Shown: piece by piece, positions 50,453 through 58,650 of the stretch | Numbering within the stretch: the stretch's first letter is position 1 | How the letters are laid out: every line of letters starts with the position of its first letter | Assembly: GCA_959607825.1 (NCBI GenBank) | Contig: CAUHNW010000010.1 | Span: 40,109 to 104,108, forward strand | Length of the DNA: 64,000 nucleotides | Direction: 5' to 3' | Source of the DNA: HGM13006 sp900757695 | GTDB lineage: Bacteria > Bacillota > Clostridia > Oscillospirales > Oscillospiraceae | The notes under the pieces: generated by a model | Database searches by the model: none | Told to the model about the DNA's origin: nothing | The model's input: the letters and a program-made list of their open reading frames with translations, nothing else | Program-made: the position numbers and the translations under genes

Positions 50453-53089
50453 CTATTTGCCCAGCTTCCGCTGGATCCACTTGACCAGCTCCATGATCGG
50501 GATAATGCACACTGCCAATCCCAGTGCCACCCCATATTCCATCAGAGAAATATGCTGGAACTGGAACGCATCCCGCAGGAAGGGCACATAGATCACCGCC
50601 GTGGTCAGCACCAGTGAGAGGAGCATTGCACCCCAGAGCCACTTATTCTGTCCTTTCAGTGAGAAGATCGATTTCCGCCGGGAGCGCATATTGAAGGAGT
50701 GGAAAATTTCCACCATGGACAGGGTCAAAAACGCCATCGTCATGCCGTCAAGGCTGTCTGTCACTTCCCACACCCCAGCCTCGATCCAATGGCCAACAAA
50801 GTAGGACAGCATCGTCAGGCCGGTGATTATGATCCCCTGCACCGCAATGTCCAGCCCCATACCGCCGGAGAAAATTCCGTCCTTTGCGTCCCGGGGCTTC
50901 CGGCGCATGATATCCGCCTCCCCGGGCTCCATGCCAAGGGCCAGTGCCGGGAAGCAGTCTGTAATCAGATTGATCCACAGCAGGTGAACCGGCTCCAAAA
51001 TAGTAAAGCCCAAAAGCGTTGCAAAGAAAATAGAGAGCACCTCGGACATATTCGATGCCAGCAGGAACCCAATGGCTTTTCGGATGTTATCATAGATCCG
51101 CCGCCCCTCGGCCACCGCAGTAACAATGGTAGCAAAATTATCGTCTGCCAGCACCATATCTGCCACATTCTTTGTGACATCTGTACCGGTAATGCCCATG
51201 CCAACACCGATATCCGCAGACTTAATGGCGGGAGCGTCATTGACGCCATCGCCGGTCATGGCAGTGATGCAGCCCTTTTGCTTCCATGCACTGACAATTC
51301 GTACCTTATGCTCTGGCTGAACCCGGGCATAGACGGAGTAGTCTCCAATGTGCTCTGCCAACTCCGCATCGCTGAGCTCATCCAGCTGTGTACCGGTGAC
51401 CGCCTTCTGTCCCGGCTCCAGAATTCCCAACTGCTTTGCAATGGCCACCGCAGTATCCCGGTGATCGCCGGTGATCATAACGGGGCGTATTCCCGCCTCC
51501 CGGCATTCTGCAACGGCTGCTTTTACCTCCGGACGAATGGGGTCGATCATACCAGAAAGGCCCAGATAGCAAAGCTGCTGTTCCAGCGTCTCCGGTGCAG
51601 TGCTATGGGGCATCTCCATCCAGCTGCGCTGTGCCCCGCAGAGCACCCGCAGTGCCTGATCTGCCATGGACTTGTTGGCTGCGAGGATCTCACTGCGCTT
51701 TTCCTCTGTCATGGGGCATTCCTTTTCTCCGTCCCACCAGCTGGCGCAGCGGCTCAGTACCACATCCGGGGCACCCTTGGTAAATTGGATCACGTTGTCA
51801 TCCGGGGTACGATGGAGCGTAGACATCATCTTTCGTCCAGAATCAAAGGGGGCCTCTCCGATCCGAGGATACTCTATTTCCTGCTGATCCTTTGGCAGAC
51901 CGCAATGGGTGCCGTCATTGACCAGCGCACATTCCGTGGGCTCTCCCTGTGCCTGCCCGTCACTGCCAAGCACCGCATCGGAGCAGAGCTCCATGGCCAA
52001 TATCAGCCGTTTTTCATCGGCACTTGCATGCTCCACTACCGTCATTTTGTTTTGGGTCAGCGTTCCGGTCTTATCCGAACAGATCACCTGCGTGCAGCCC
52101 AGTGTCTCCACTGCGGTCAGCTTTCGGATAATGGCCTGATTGGCGGACATTTTTGTAACGCCGATCGACAACACAATGGTCACCACCGCTGCCAAGCCTT
52201 CCGGAATGGCAGCCACAGCAAGGCTCACAGCCACCATAAAGGTGCTGAGCAGCCCTTCCCCTGTGATATTGGGATAGGCCCGAACGGTATCCAAAAGGAA
52301 AATCACCGCACAGATCCCCAGTACAAGGAAAGACAGCACTTTGCTGAGCTGGCCCAGCTTTATCTGCAAGGGCGTCTGCTCTTCCTTGGCATTGGTCAAG
52401 GCGTGGGCAATCTTCCCCATTTCAGTTCCCATTCCGGTGTCCGTTACCACCATACGGCCTCTTCCGTAGGCCACTGTAGAGCCCATATAGGCCATATTCT
52501 TTCGATCTCCCAAGGGCACGCTGTTCCCATTTTCCGGCCGGAGGGGTTCCGCATGCTTGCTTACCGGGACGGATTCCCCGGTCAGGGCTGCCTCCTCCAC
52601 CTTCATGCTGGCGGAATAAATGATCCGGCCATCGGCGGGAACTGCGTCACCTGCTTCAAGGATCACAACATCACCGGGTACCAGTTCCTGACTGGGCAGC
52701 GTGACGATTTCTCCATCCCGGAGCACCTTTGAGGTAGCCGCTGCAATTTCCTGCAATGCCGCAATGGCCTTTTCCGCCTTGCTCTCCTGCACAACCCCCA
52801 GCACTGCGTTGATGATCACCACTATCATAATAATGATCACATCTGCAAAGGATTCACCGGAGTAGGCTGCCGTAATGCCGGAGATCACCGCCGCCACGAT
52901 CAAAATAATAATCATGGGATCCGCCAGTTCCTTCAGGAACCGGTGAAGCAGGGATTCCTTTTTCCCTTCTGCCAAACGATTTGGCCCGTATTTTGTCAGC
53001 CGACGCTCCGCCTCCAGAGCGGGAAGTCCCCCAACGCCGGTGTTCATTTCAGAAAGCACTTCTTCCTGTGAAATCAGATATGGTTCCAT
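50453..53089 (-). CDS. P-type cation ATPase (P2 type), probably Mn2+/Ca2+ export
   Basis: 878 residues, about 10 TM helices. It has a cation-ATPase N-domain, TGESVPVSKH, VAAIPEGLAAV in M4 and the phosphorylation site SDKTGTLTQNKM near residue 338. MTGDGVNDAPAIKSADIGVGMG and M6 INLITDCFPALALG follow. By sequence it resembles SERCA/PMCA calcium pumps. It follows mntP after about 60 bases with no terminator between, so it lies in the same manganese-riboswitch transcript. Mn2+ transport is therefore more likely than Ca2+ alone. AGGAGG precedes the ATG. Confidence 0.92.
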   Translation of the reverse strand: MEPYLISQEEVLSEMNTGVGGLPALEAERRLTKYGPNRLAEGKKESLLHRFLKELADPMIIILIVAAVISGITAAYSGESFADVIIIMIVVIINAVLGVVQESKAEKAIAALQEIAAATSKVLRDGEIVTLPSQELVPGDVVILEAGDAVPADGRIIYSASMKVEEAALTGESVPVSKHAEPLRPENGNSVPLGDRKNMAYMGSTVAYGRGRMVVTDTGMGTEMGKIAHALTNAKEEQTPLQIKLGQLSKVLSFLVLGICAVIFLLDTVRAYPNITGEGLLSTFMVAVSLAVAAIPEGLAAVVTIVLSIGVTKMSANQAIIRKLTAVETLGCTQVICSDKTGTLTQNKMTVVEHASADEKRLILAMELCSDAVLGSDGQAQGEPTECALVNDGTHCGLPKDQQEIEYPRIGEAPFDSGRKMMSTLHRTPDDNVIQFTKGAPDVVLSRCASWWDGEKECPMTEEKRSEILAANKSMADQALRVLCGAQRSWMEMPHSTAPETLEQQLCYLGLSGMIDPIRPEVKAAVAECREAGIRPVMITGDHRDTAVAIAKQLGILEPGQKAVTGTQLDELSDAELAEHIGDYSVYARVQPEHKVRIVSAWKQKGCITAMTGDGVNDAPAIKSADIGVGMGITGTDVTKNVADMVLADDNFATIVTAVAEGRRIYDNIRKAIGFLLASNMSEVLSIFFATLLGFTILEPVHLLWINLITDCFPALALGMEPGEADIMRRKPRDAKDGIFSGGMGLDIAVQGIIITGLTMLSYFVGHWIEAGVWEVTDSLDGMTMAFLTLSMVEIFHSFNMRSRRKSIFSLKGQNKWLWGAMLLSLVLTTAVIYVPFLRDAFQFQHISLMEYGVALGLAVCIIPIMELVKWIQRKLGK

Positions 53090-53151
53090 GACTACCTCCT
53101 ATTTCCATACGGTTTATGTCCTATTTCTGTTATACCCCTGTGGGCTGCATC

Positions 53152-53715
53152 TCAGCCGCCGAAAAACAGATGCTCGATGAGGATCTTCAGACCAATGGCG
53201 ATCAACACTGCGCCACCAAAGAGTTCCGCCTTAGCCTGAAAACGATTGCCAAAGACATTGCCGATCTTAACCCCCACCGCAGAACATACAAATGTGGTAA
53301 GTCCAATGAGTGTCACCGCCGGTGCAATGGATACATCCAGAAATGCAAAGGTCACACCCACCGCCAACGCATCAATGCTGGTGGCCACTGCCAGTGTCAG
53401 CATGGTCTTAAACCCAAAGGACGCATCTGGACATTCTTCCTCTCCGCCGAAGGACTCTTTTATCATATTCGCACCGATCACTGCCAGCAGAATAAATGCG
53501 ATCCAGTGATCCACATTGGTAATCAGCGACTGAAAACGAATGCCAAGTGCCCAGCCGATCAGCGGCATCAGCGCCTGAAATCCGCCAAAATACACACCGC
53601 AGATCAGGCAATGCTTTGGCTCCAGCTTCTGAACAGACAGTCCCTTACAGATAGACACCGCAAAGGCGTCCATGCTCAGACCCAGTGCCAGAATAAAAAG
53701 TTCGATCAATCCCAT
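53152..53715 (-). CDS. mntP: Manganese efflux pump MntP
   Basis: 187 residues, six TM helices in two repeats. The conserved Asp-containing motifs are LGLSMDAFAVSICKGL and VATSIDALAVGVTFAF, as in MntP/YebN. It exports Mn2+ across the membrane. ATG 53715 has GGGGA upstream; a longer frame to 53778 runs through the riboswitch terminator and is rejected. It is headed by a yybP-ykoY riboswitch and followed by the P-type ATPase. Confidence 0.95.
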   Translation of the reverse strand: MGLIELFILALGLSMDAFAVSICKGLSVQKLEPKHCLICGVYFGGFQALMPLIGWALGIRFQSLITNVDHWIAFILLAVIGANMIKESFGGEEECPDASFGFKTMLTLAVATSIDALAVGVTFAFLDVSIAPAVTLIGLTTFVCSAVGVKIGNVFGNRFQAKAELFGGAVLIAIGLKILIEHLFFGG

Positions 53716-53734
53716 TTGTATTCCCCCTAAACAT

Positions 53735-53858
53735 AAAAAAAGAGACCTACCTGCCCTTTGGCAGATAAGTCTGGTCATTTCATACGGAGCCAGAGTACCA
53801 TGTACTCAGGATGTTGGCCCCATAACGCCGGAGTCGGCGCTGACTACTCCCTTAACTT
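53735..53858 (-). promoter_or_regulatory. yybP-ykoY manganese riboswitch with terminator
   Basis: The minus-strand leader contains AAGGGAGTAGTC, GCCGAC, CCAACATCCTGAGTACATGG and GACCAGACTT blocks in the order of the yybP-ykoY family. They are followed by a terminator (AGACCTACCTGCC with GGCAGATAAGTCT, 53743-53772) and a T-run. Mn2+ binding would favour readthrough into mntP. Confidence 0.8.
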
Positions 53859-53864
53859 GTGGCT

Positions 53865-53893
53865 ACTATACCATGATTTGGGCGGGCTGTCAA
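53865..53893 (-). promoter_or_regulatory. mntP operon promoter
   Basis: Minus-strand TTGACA (53888-53893), a 17-base spacer and TATAGT (53865-53870). Confidence 0.82.
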
Positions 53894-53930
53894 GGGAATT
53901 TCCCGGTTTTTCCGTCCATATGGAGTAAAA

Positions 53931-53955
53931 AGTGTCCGGGCGTCTGCCCAGACAC
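53931..53955 (-). terminator. Terminator of the Gly/Pro-tailed protein gene
   Basis: AGTGTC-GGGC pairs with GCCC-GACACT, followed on the minus strand by TTTTT. Confidence 0.82.
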
Positions 53956-53964
53956 TTTTCCGCT

Positions 53965-54363
53965 TTATTTTCCCGGAGGGGAAGGCATACCGGGGCCGCC
54001 AGGGCCACCGGGGGGCGGCATACCCGGGCCGCCGGGAGGAGGACCGCCTGCGGGCATCGGCGGTGCTTCTACAGGCCGGGACTCCGTGGAAAATTCCACC
54101 ACAACGCCCTCCATGCCGCCGGTGAAGGTCATCTTTCCCTCCACATTGCCATTCTCTTCGACCTTACCCACATAATTGCGGATCAGGCCGCCCTGCTCAA
54201 TCTTGAATGCAAAGGTACCGTCCGGCTGGACCTCTGCCTTTTCTAAAAACGGTACCGTAGCCCACTGGCCGGGGGCAATATCCACCCGTGCCGTCTGGGC
54301 TTCAAAATCAATGGTGGTTTCCCGCTCCGCACCGGGGGTATGCTCATATACCATAAATGCCAT
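53965..54363 (-). CDS. Uncharacterised small protein with Gly/Pro-rich tail
   Basis: 132 residues. The first 100 form a beta-strand-rich domain (FMVYEHTPGAE, TVPFLEKAEVQPDGTFAFKI, VEENGNVEGKMTFTGGMEG). The last 30 are Pro/Gly with GGPGGPG, close to the insert in the flavoprotein at 12042. No signal peptide or family was recognised. AGGAGA lies upstream of the ATG. It lies between mntP and the alanyl-tRNA editing gene, with terminators on both sides, so it is its own unit. Confidence 0.7.
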   Translation of the reverse strand: MAFMVYEHTPGAERETTIDFEAQTARVDIAPGQWATVPFLEKAEVQPDGTFAFKIEQGGLIRNYVGKVEENGNVEGKMTFTGGMEGVVVEFSTESRPVEAPPMPAGGPPPGGPGMPPPGGPGGPGMPSPPGK

Positions 54364-54385
54364 TTTCCTGTCTCCTTTACAAAAG

Positions 54386-54420
54386 AAGTGCGGCAGAGCA
54401 TTTGCGCTCCCGCCGCACTT
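54386..54420 (-). terminator. Terminator of the alanyl-tRNA editing gene
   Basis: AAGTGCGGC pairs with GCCGCACTT, with an inner GAGC/GCTC, followed on the minus strand by CTTTT. It ends just before the next gene. Confidence 0.78.
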
Positions 54421-54459
54421 ATTATAAAGAATGCAAACTATTTCCGCAAGGAAAAGTGC

Positions 54460-55608
54460 TCAGCGGGACATAAATGCAACAATCTCGTCCCATTTGGCGG
54501 CTACCGACCCCTGCACAAACCCGGGCTTTCCGCCGCCCCGGCCATGGAGTGCGCCGTTGAGCTCCTTGACCCAATCCCGCAGGTTGCCGTCCGGCTCTCC
54601 CACTGCATACTTATAGCCGTTTTCCTCGTCGCCGGAGAATACCGCTGCACGTCCTCCGCAGGTCTCCTGAATGGCAATGGCCGCACGGCGAACCCCATCG
54701 GCGCTGAGGCCATCCATCTTTACCAGCACGTTCCCCTGTCCCCGCAGCTGCTCTGCCTTGGCCGCAAACTGGGCATTTTCCATGGCATAGACCTGCTGCC
54801 GGAGCCGCTCCGCCTCATCGGCGAGATTCTTTACCGCCTTGGCCGTCTCCATGACCTTTGCGGAAAGCAGCTGGGAGACCTGCCGGTTCTGATCCTGCAC
54901 TGCCGTCAGATACCGGAGGGCCCGCCCGCCGGAGAGCATTTCCACCCGGACGCCGCTGTGGAACTTTTCCACTGAGACGATCTTCACCAGCCCGATCTCA
55001 CCGGTATGGGCCACATGAGTTCCGCAGCAGGCACAGATGTCGGCCCCGGGGAATTCCACAACTCGCACCTTGCCGGTAAGCTCTTTTTTACTGCGGTACG
55101 GGATCTCCTTCAGCTCTTCCGGAGAAGGATACCAGCATTTTACGGCGTCATCCAGCCAGATCCGCTGATTGACCTCCGTCTCCACCTCCCGAAGCTGCTG
55201 CTCGGTGAGCTCCCCGGAAAAGTCAATGGTCACCATGTCGGCGCCCATGTGAAACCCCACATTGTCATAGCCATAGATCCGGTGTACCACACCGGAGACC
55301 ATATGCTCTCCGGAATGCTGCTGGGTCAGGTCAAAGCGCCGTGCCCAGTCGATGACCGCTGTCACCTCCGTCCCGGGCTCCAAGGGGCTGTCGGTATAGT
55401 GGAGCACCATGCCATCCTTCTCGTGGGTATCCGTCACCGGGATTCCATTCAGTGTTCCCCGGTCCCCCGGCTGTCCGCCGCCTTCGGGATAAAAGCAGGT
55501 TCGATTCAATACGATCTCATAGCCATGTTTCCCCTTGCGGCACTCCAGCACCTTTGCCGTAGTTTCCTTCAAATAAGCATCTTGATAAAACAGCTTTTCC
55601 GTTTCCAT
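54460..55608 (-). CDS. Alanyl-tRNA editing protein (AlaX-L type)
   Basis: 382 residues. The editing core has zinc-binding QQHSGEHM and CACCGTHVAHTGEIG (His and Cys ligands), as in the AlaRS editing domain, plus FYPEGGGQPGDRG. A C-terminal DHHA1-like region with a coiled coil (VMETAKAVKNLADEAERLRQ) is followed by GRGGGKPGFVQGS. It clears Ser/Gly mischarged on tRNA-Ala. GGAGG lies 8 bases before ATG 55608; the upstream ATG at 55629 lacks a site. Confidence 0.93.
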   Translation of the reverse strand: METEKLFYQDAYLKETTAKVLECRKGKHGYEIVLNRTCFYPEGGGQPGDRGTLNGIPVTDTHEKDGMVLHYTDSPLEPGTEVTAVIDWARRFDLTQQHSGEHMVSGVVHRIYGYDNVGFHMGADMVTIDFSGELTEQQLREVETEVNQRIWLDDAVKCWYPSPEELKEIPYRSKKELTGKVRVVEFPGADICACCGTHVAHTGEIGLVKIVSVEKFHSGVRVEMLSGGRALRYLTAVQDQNRQVSQLLSAKVMETAKAVKNLADEAERLRQQVYAMENAQFAAKAEQLRGQGNVLVKMDGLSADGVRRAAIAIQETCGGRAAVFSGDEENGYKYAVGEPDGNLRDWVKELNGALHGRGGGKPGFVQGSVAAKWDEIVAFMSR

Positions 55609-55782
55609 TGTCAGCGCCTCCGTCGGCATAATTTGACGGCACAGCCCTGTACCGTATTTTCTGCATTATCTTAACACACTTTCTGCGCAGATGCAACGCA
55701 GCCGTATGGCGTCATGGATCGGTACAGGCCCCATCACGGTCTTTCTTATCCCCTGTTTTTTACATAATATTTTGAATTGCTA

Positions 55783-55813
55783 TTGACATTCCCCTTAGGG
55801 CATCTTATATAAT
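55783..55813 (+). promoter_or_regulatory. MerR-type promoter 1 (19-bp spacer) with operator dyad
   Basis: TTGACA (55783-55788), a 19-base spacer and TATAAT (55808-55813). The spacer contains ATTCCC-CTTA-GGGCAT (55788-55803), a near-perfect dyad. Long spacers with a dyad are the hallmark of MerR-regulated promoters. Confidence 0.75.
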
Positions 55814-55833
55814 AAAGACAGGAGGGGAGATAG

Positions 55834-56484
55834 ATGCCAATGAAGATTAAGGAAGTCAGCGAGATCACAGGTCTCACGAAAAAGACCATTCGCTTTTATG
55901 AGTCCGAAGGACTGATTATGCCGGAAAAGACTTATCAGAACGGCCGGGCCTACCGCAGCTACTCGCCCGAGACCGTTGCAGCGCTTCGGCAAATTGCGGT
56001 ACTGCGCAGAGCCAGATTTTCCGTAGAGGAGATACGAATGATGCAGGCAGCGCCAGAAGAGATTCCTGCTGTATTTCTTTCTTACCGACAGCGGCTTCAT
56101 GCGGAAAAGGAAAAGCTGGAGCAGGTTTTATCCGTTGCCGATTCTATCTCTGCAGAGGAACTATCCTCTCAGGATACGCTGGTCTCCCAGCTAGAGCCGA
56201 TTGCCGCAAGTGTTCAGCTGCCCGCATCTGACATCCATCCAAATTTCCGCTATCTTGATCTAATGGAGGCGAATCTTATGAAACGGAAAAAGAAAGTCAA
56301 CATGACCGAAGATGAACTGCGGCAGCGCAAAATGGCCGCCAACAACGCCGCCATGTATGCCGCATTCAGCACGCAGAATTCTTCCAGCGCCAATATGGCC
56401 GTAGGCGGCAAGGGCGGCGGAATGGACATCGGAAACGCCCAGAAGATCGCCGCCTACAATCTATTGATGAATGATAGGGATTGA
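55834..56484 (+). CDS. MerR-family regulator, paralogue 1
   Basis: 216 residues. An N-terminal MerR winged helix (IKEVSEITGLTKKTIRFYES, YSPETVAALRQIAVLRRARF) is followed by a coiled-coil dimerisation helix and a C-terminal domain with HPNFRYLDLMEANL. The tail is low complexity with GGKGGGMDIG and ends AQKIAAYNLLMN. It shares this layout with the next gene. No metal-binding Cys set is seen, so it probably senses a small molecule or stress. GGAGGGG lies upstream of ATG 55834. The effector gene is not adjacent. Confidence 0.9.
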   Translation: MPMKIKEVSEITGLTKKTIRFYESEGLIMPEKTYQNGRAYRSYSPETVAALRQIAVLRRARFSVEEIRMMQAAPEEIPAVFLSYRQRLHAEKEKLEQVLSVADSISAEELSSQDTLVSQLEPIAASVQLPASDIHPNFRYLDLMEANLMKRKKKVNMTEDELRQRKMAANNAAMYAAFSTQNSSSANMAVGGKGGGMDIGNAQKIAAYNLLMNDRD

Positions 56485-56509
56485 ATTTACCAAAATACCC
56501 AGATTTCTA

Positions 56510-56540
56510 TTGACATTCCCTTTGGGGAATCATCTATCAT
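56510..56540 (+). promoter_or_regulatory. MerR-type promoter 2 (19-bp spacer) with perfect operator dyad
   Basis: TTGACA (56510-56515), a 19-base spacer and TATCAT (56535-56540). The spacer dyad is ATTCCC-TTTG-GGGAAT (56515-56530), perfectly palindromic in both arms. Confidence 0.8.
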
Positions 56541-56564
56541 AGGGGCAGGAAAGGAGGAATCGTT

Positions 56565-57215
56565 ATGAAGATCAAAGAAGTCAGCGAAAGAACCGGCCTC
56601 ACCAAGAAAACCATTCGATACTACGAGGCAGAGGGCCTTTTGTCCCCGGAAAAACAGTGGCAGAACGGACGGGAGTATCGAAACTACTCCGAAGCGGATA
56701 TTCAGCGGCTGACAAAAATCGCAGCACTGCGCCGTGCCAGATTCTCTGTGGAGGAGATCCGGCACATTCACGAGGTTCCCGGAGACATCCCCGAGATATT
56801 CCAGTCCTATCGCCGTCGGCTCCAGCAGGAGCAGGTGGATCTCAGTGCAATTCTCGCTGTAATCAACAACATCACCAGCGAAACCCTTACCAGCGAAGAC
56901 ACCCTGATCTCTCAAATGAAGCCCGCCACCGTAGGGCTTCCCCTGCCCGCCGTGGATCTGGATCCCCACTTCCGCTATCTCGATGAGATGGAGGAACTGA
57001 GCCAGCTGGTCTCCCACCGGATCACACCGCAGGAGCAGAAGCAGAAAGACATTGCCGCCATGGGTGCCGCCATGTATGCAGGCTTTAATCAGCAGGATTC
57101 TACATCCGGCAGCAACGCCTCCCCCGGCGGTTACGGCAGTGGATTTGACATCTCCCCGGCTCAGAAGGTAGCCACCTATAATCTACTCCTCAATACCAAG
57201 GACATGGATCAATAG
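56565..57215 (+). CDS. MerR-family regulator, paralogue 2
   Basis: 216 residues. MerR winged helix (IKEVSERTGLTKKTIRYYEA, YSEADIQRLTKIAALRRARF), a coiled coil and DPHFRYLDEMEEL, then AAMYAGFNQQDS and a Gly/Ser-rich stretch ending SPAQKVATYNLLLN. It is collinear with paralogue 1, and the two share the same length. It has its own promoter, so each gene is independently autoregulated. AAAGGAGG lies 7 bases before the ATG. The target genes are unknown. Confidence 0.92.
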   Translation: MKIKEVSERTGLTKKTIRYYEAEGLLSPEKQWQNGREYRNYSEADIQRLTKIAALRRARFSVEEIRHIHEVPGDIPEIFQSYRRRLQQEQVDLSAILAVINNITSETLTSEDTLISQMKPATVGLPLPAVDLDPHFRYLDEMEELSQLVSHRITPQEQKQKDIAAMGAAMYAGFNQQDSTSGSNASPGGYGSGFDISPAQKVATYNLLLNTKDMDQ

Positions 57216-57231
57216 GTCACAGCAAACAACG

Positions 57232-57272
57232 CACAGCGCCCTGAACGACAAGCTATCGTTCAGGGCGCTGTG
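57232..57272. terminator. Bidirectional terminator between merR paralogue 2 and rpoD
   Basis: CACAGCGCCCTGAACGA pairs with TCGTTCAGGGCGCTGTG, a 17-bp perfect stem; the genes converge. Confidence 0.9.
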
Positions 57273-57281
57273 TTTCCTCTT

Positions 57282-58397
57282 TTAGCAGTAGAAATCTTTG
57301 ATTTTCTTGGCACGGCTTGGGTGGCGCAGCTTGCGAATGGCCTTATTCTCAATCTGGCGGATTCGCTCACGGGTTACGCCGAAAATTTGACCCACTTCTT
57401 CCAAAGTATGGGTCCTTCCGTCATACATACCAAACCGCATCCGAAGCACATCAGCTTCCCGGTCAGTCAGGGTATCGAGGATCTCATTGAGTGCCTCAGC
57501 CAGCAGGGTGTTCGAAGTGGCGTCGGCCGGCCCGGGGGTATTGTCGTCCTCCACAAAGGAGCCGATGGTGGTATCCTCCTCATCGCCTACCGGGGTGTCA
57601 AGGCTCAGGGTATCGGCAGAGGTACGGGTGGCTTCAATGACCTTTTCCAACGGAAGCTTCAGGTCATTTGCAATCTCCTCCATGGTGGGCTCACGGCCCA
57701 GCTCCTGCACCAGCTTCCGGTTGCAGCGGGTCACCTTATTGATTACCTCTACCATATGTACCGGAACACGGATGGTTCTGGCCTGATCGGCAATGGCACG
57801 GGTAATGGCCTGCCGGATCCACCATGTCGCATAGGTAGAGAACTTGTTGCCCTTGGTGTAGTCGAACTTGTCCACTGCACGAATGAGGCCGGTATTGCCT
57901 TCCTGAATCAAATCCAGAATATGAAGGCCGCGGCCGGAATACTTCTTGGCAATGGAAACCACCAGACGGAGGTTTGCCTCGGTGAGCTTGTCCTTGGCAT
58001 ACTTGTCCCCCTGTGCCACACGAGCCGCCAGCTCCTGCTCTTCCTCTGCGGTCAGCAGCCGGATCTGGCCGATCTCCTTCAAGTACATACGCACCGGGTC
58101 ATCCAGATTATACTCGGCAGCCAGCTCCACGGGATCAACCAGCTCTTCCTCTTCTTCAGCGGGAGCGCCCTCCGGTGCATCCAGCTCCAGCTCTGCGCCG
58201 GTGATCTGAATGCCCATACTCTCGATGGTGTCATAGATATGCTCGATCTGCTCGGCGTTGATGTCCAGCTTTTCCAGCACACTCAGGATGTCAGAAGACT
58301 GGAGCACGCCGGATTTCTGCCCCTTTGCCAGCAGCGCCAATACTGGTGCCTTGGCCTCTTCACTCAGTTTTTCTGCGGTGTTATTTGTGCTTGCCAT
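57282..58397 (-). CDS. rpoD: Primary sigma factor RpoD/SigA
   Basis: 371 residues, the size of Firmicute SigA. Region 1.1 is short and followed by an acidic linker. Region 1.2 follows (DDPVRMYLKEIGQIRLLTAEEE), then region 2 (LRLVVSIAKKYSGRGLHILD, DLIQEGNTGLIRAVDKFDY, YATWWIRQAITRAIADQ), region 3 and region 4 (TLEEVGQIFGVTRERIRQIE). It directs RNA polymerase to the TTGACA/TATAAT promoters seen throughout the window. dnaG is not adjacent, unlike the common dnaG-rpoD arrangement. Confidence 0.97.
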   Translation of the reverse strand: MASTNNTAEKLSEEAKAPVLALLAKGQKSGVLQSSDILSVLEKLDINAEQIEHIYDTIESMGIQITGAELELDAPEGAPAEEEEELVDPVELAAEYNLDDPVRMYLKEIGQIRLLTAEEEQELAARVAQGDKYAKDKLTEANLRLVVSIAKKYSGRGLHILDLIQEGNTGLIRAVDKFDYTKGNKFSTYATWWIRQAITRAIADQARTIRVPVHMVEVINKVTRCNRKLVQELGREPTMEEIANDLKLPLEKVIEATRTSADTLSLDTPVGDEEDTTIGSFVEDDNTPGPADATSNTLLAEALNEILDTLTDREADVLRMRFGMYDGRTHTLEEVGQIFGVTRERIRQIENKAIRKLRHPSRAKKIKDFYC

Positions 58398-58495
58398 ATT
58401 GCACTTCCTTCGTATAAAGTGAAGTCCTGCTTAGTCAGCCAAAAAGAAATCGCCGTTTATGGCGCACTACGCTGATTTTAAGTTAGGCAACTGTT

Positions 58496-58524
58496 AGCAT
58501 ATCACAAAACGCAATATTGTGCAA
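58496..58524 (-). promoter_or_regulatory. rpoD promoter
   Basis: Minus-strand TTGCAC (58519-58524), a 17-base spacer and TATGCT (58496-58501), leaving a leader of about 95 bases. Confidence 0.65.
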
Positions 58525-58580
58525 GTCTTTTTTTCGCTTTTTCTCTATTTTTTCTCATTTTTTCGGATCAGCCGCAGAAA

Positions 58581-58612
58581 ATGCCCGCCAACCAGAAACG
58601 GTTGGCGGGCAT
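58581..58612 (-). terminator. Terminator of the solute-binding lipoprotein gene
   Basis: ATGCCCGCCAACC pairs with GGTTGGCGGGCAT. The T-run after it is short. Confidence 0.75.
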
Positions 58613-58650
58613 CTGATCGCATCCAATTTTCAGCGCTTTATCCGTTTTGC

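Noticed and set aside
57270..58475. Plus-strand frame opposite rpoD
   Set aside because: It runs through the shared terminator and the rpoD leader; the RpoD motifs on the other strand are decisive.
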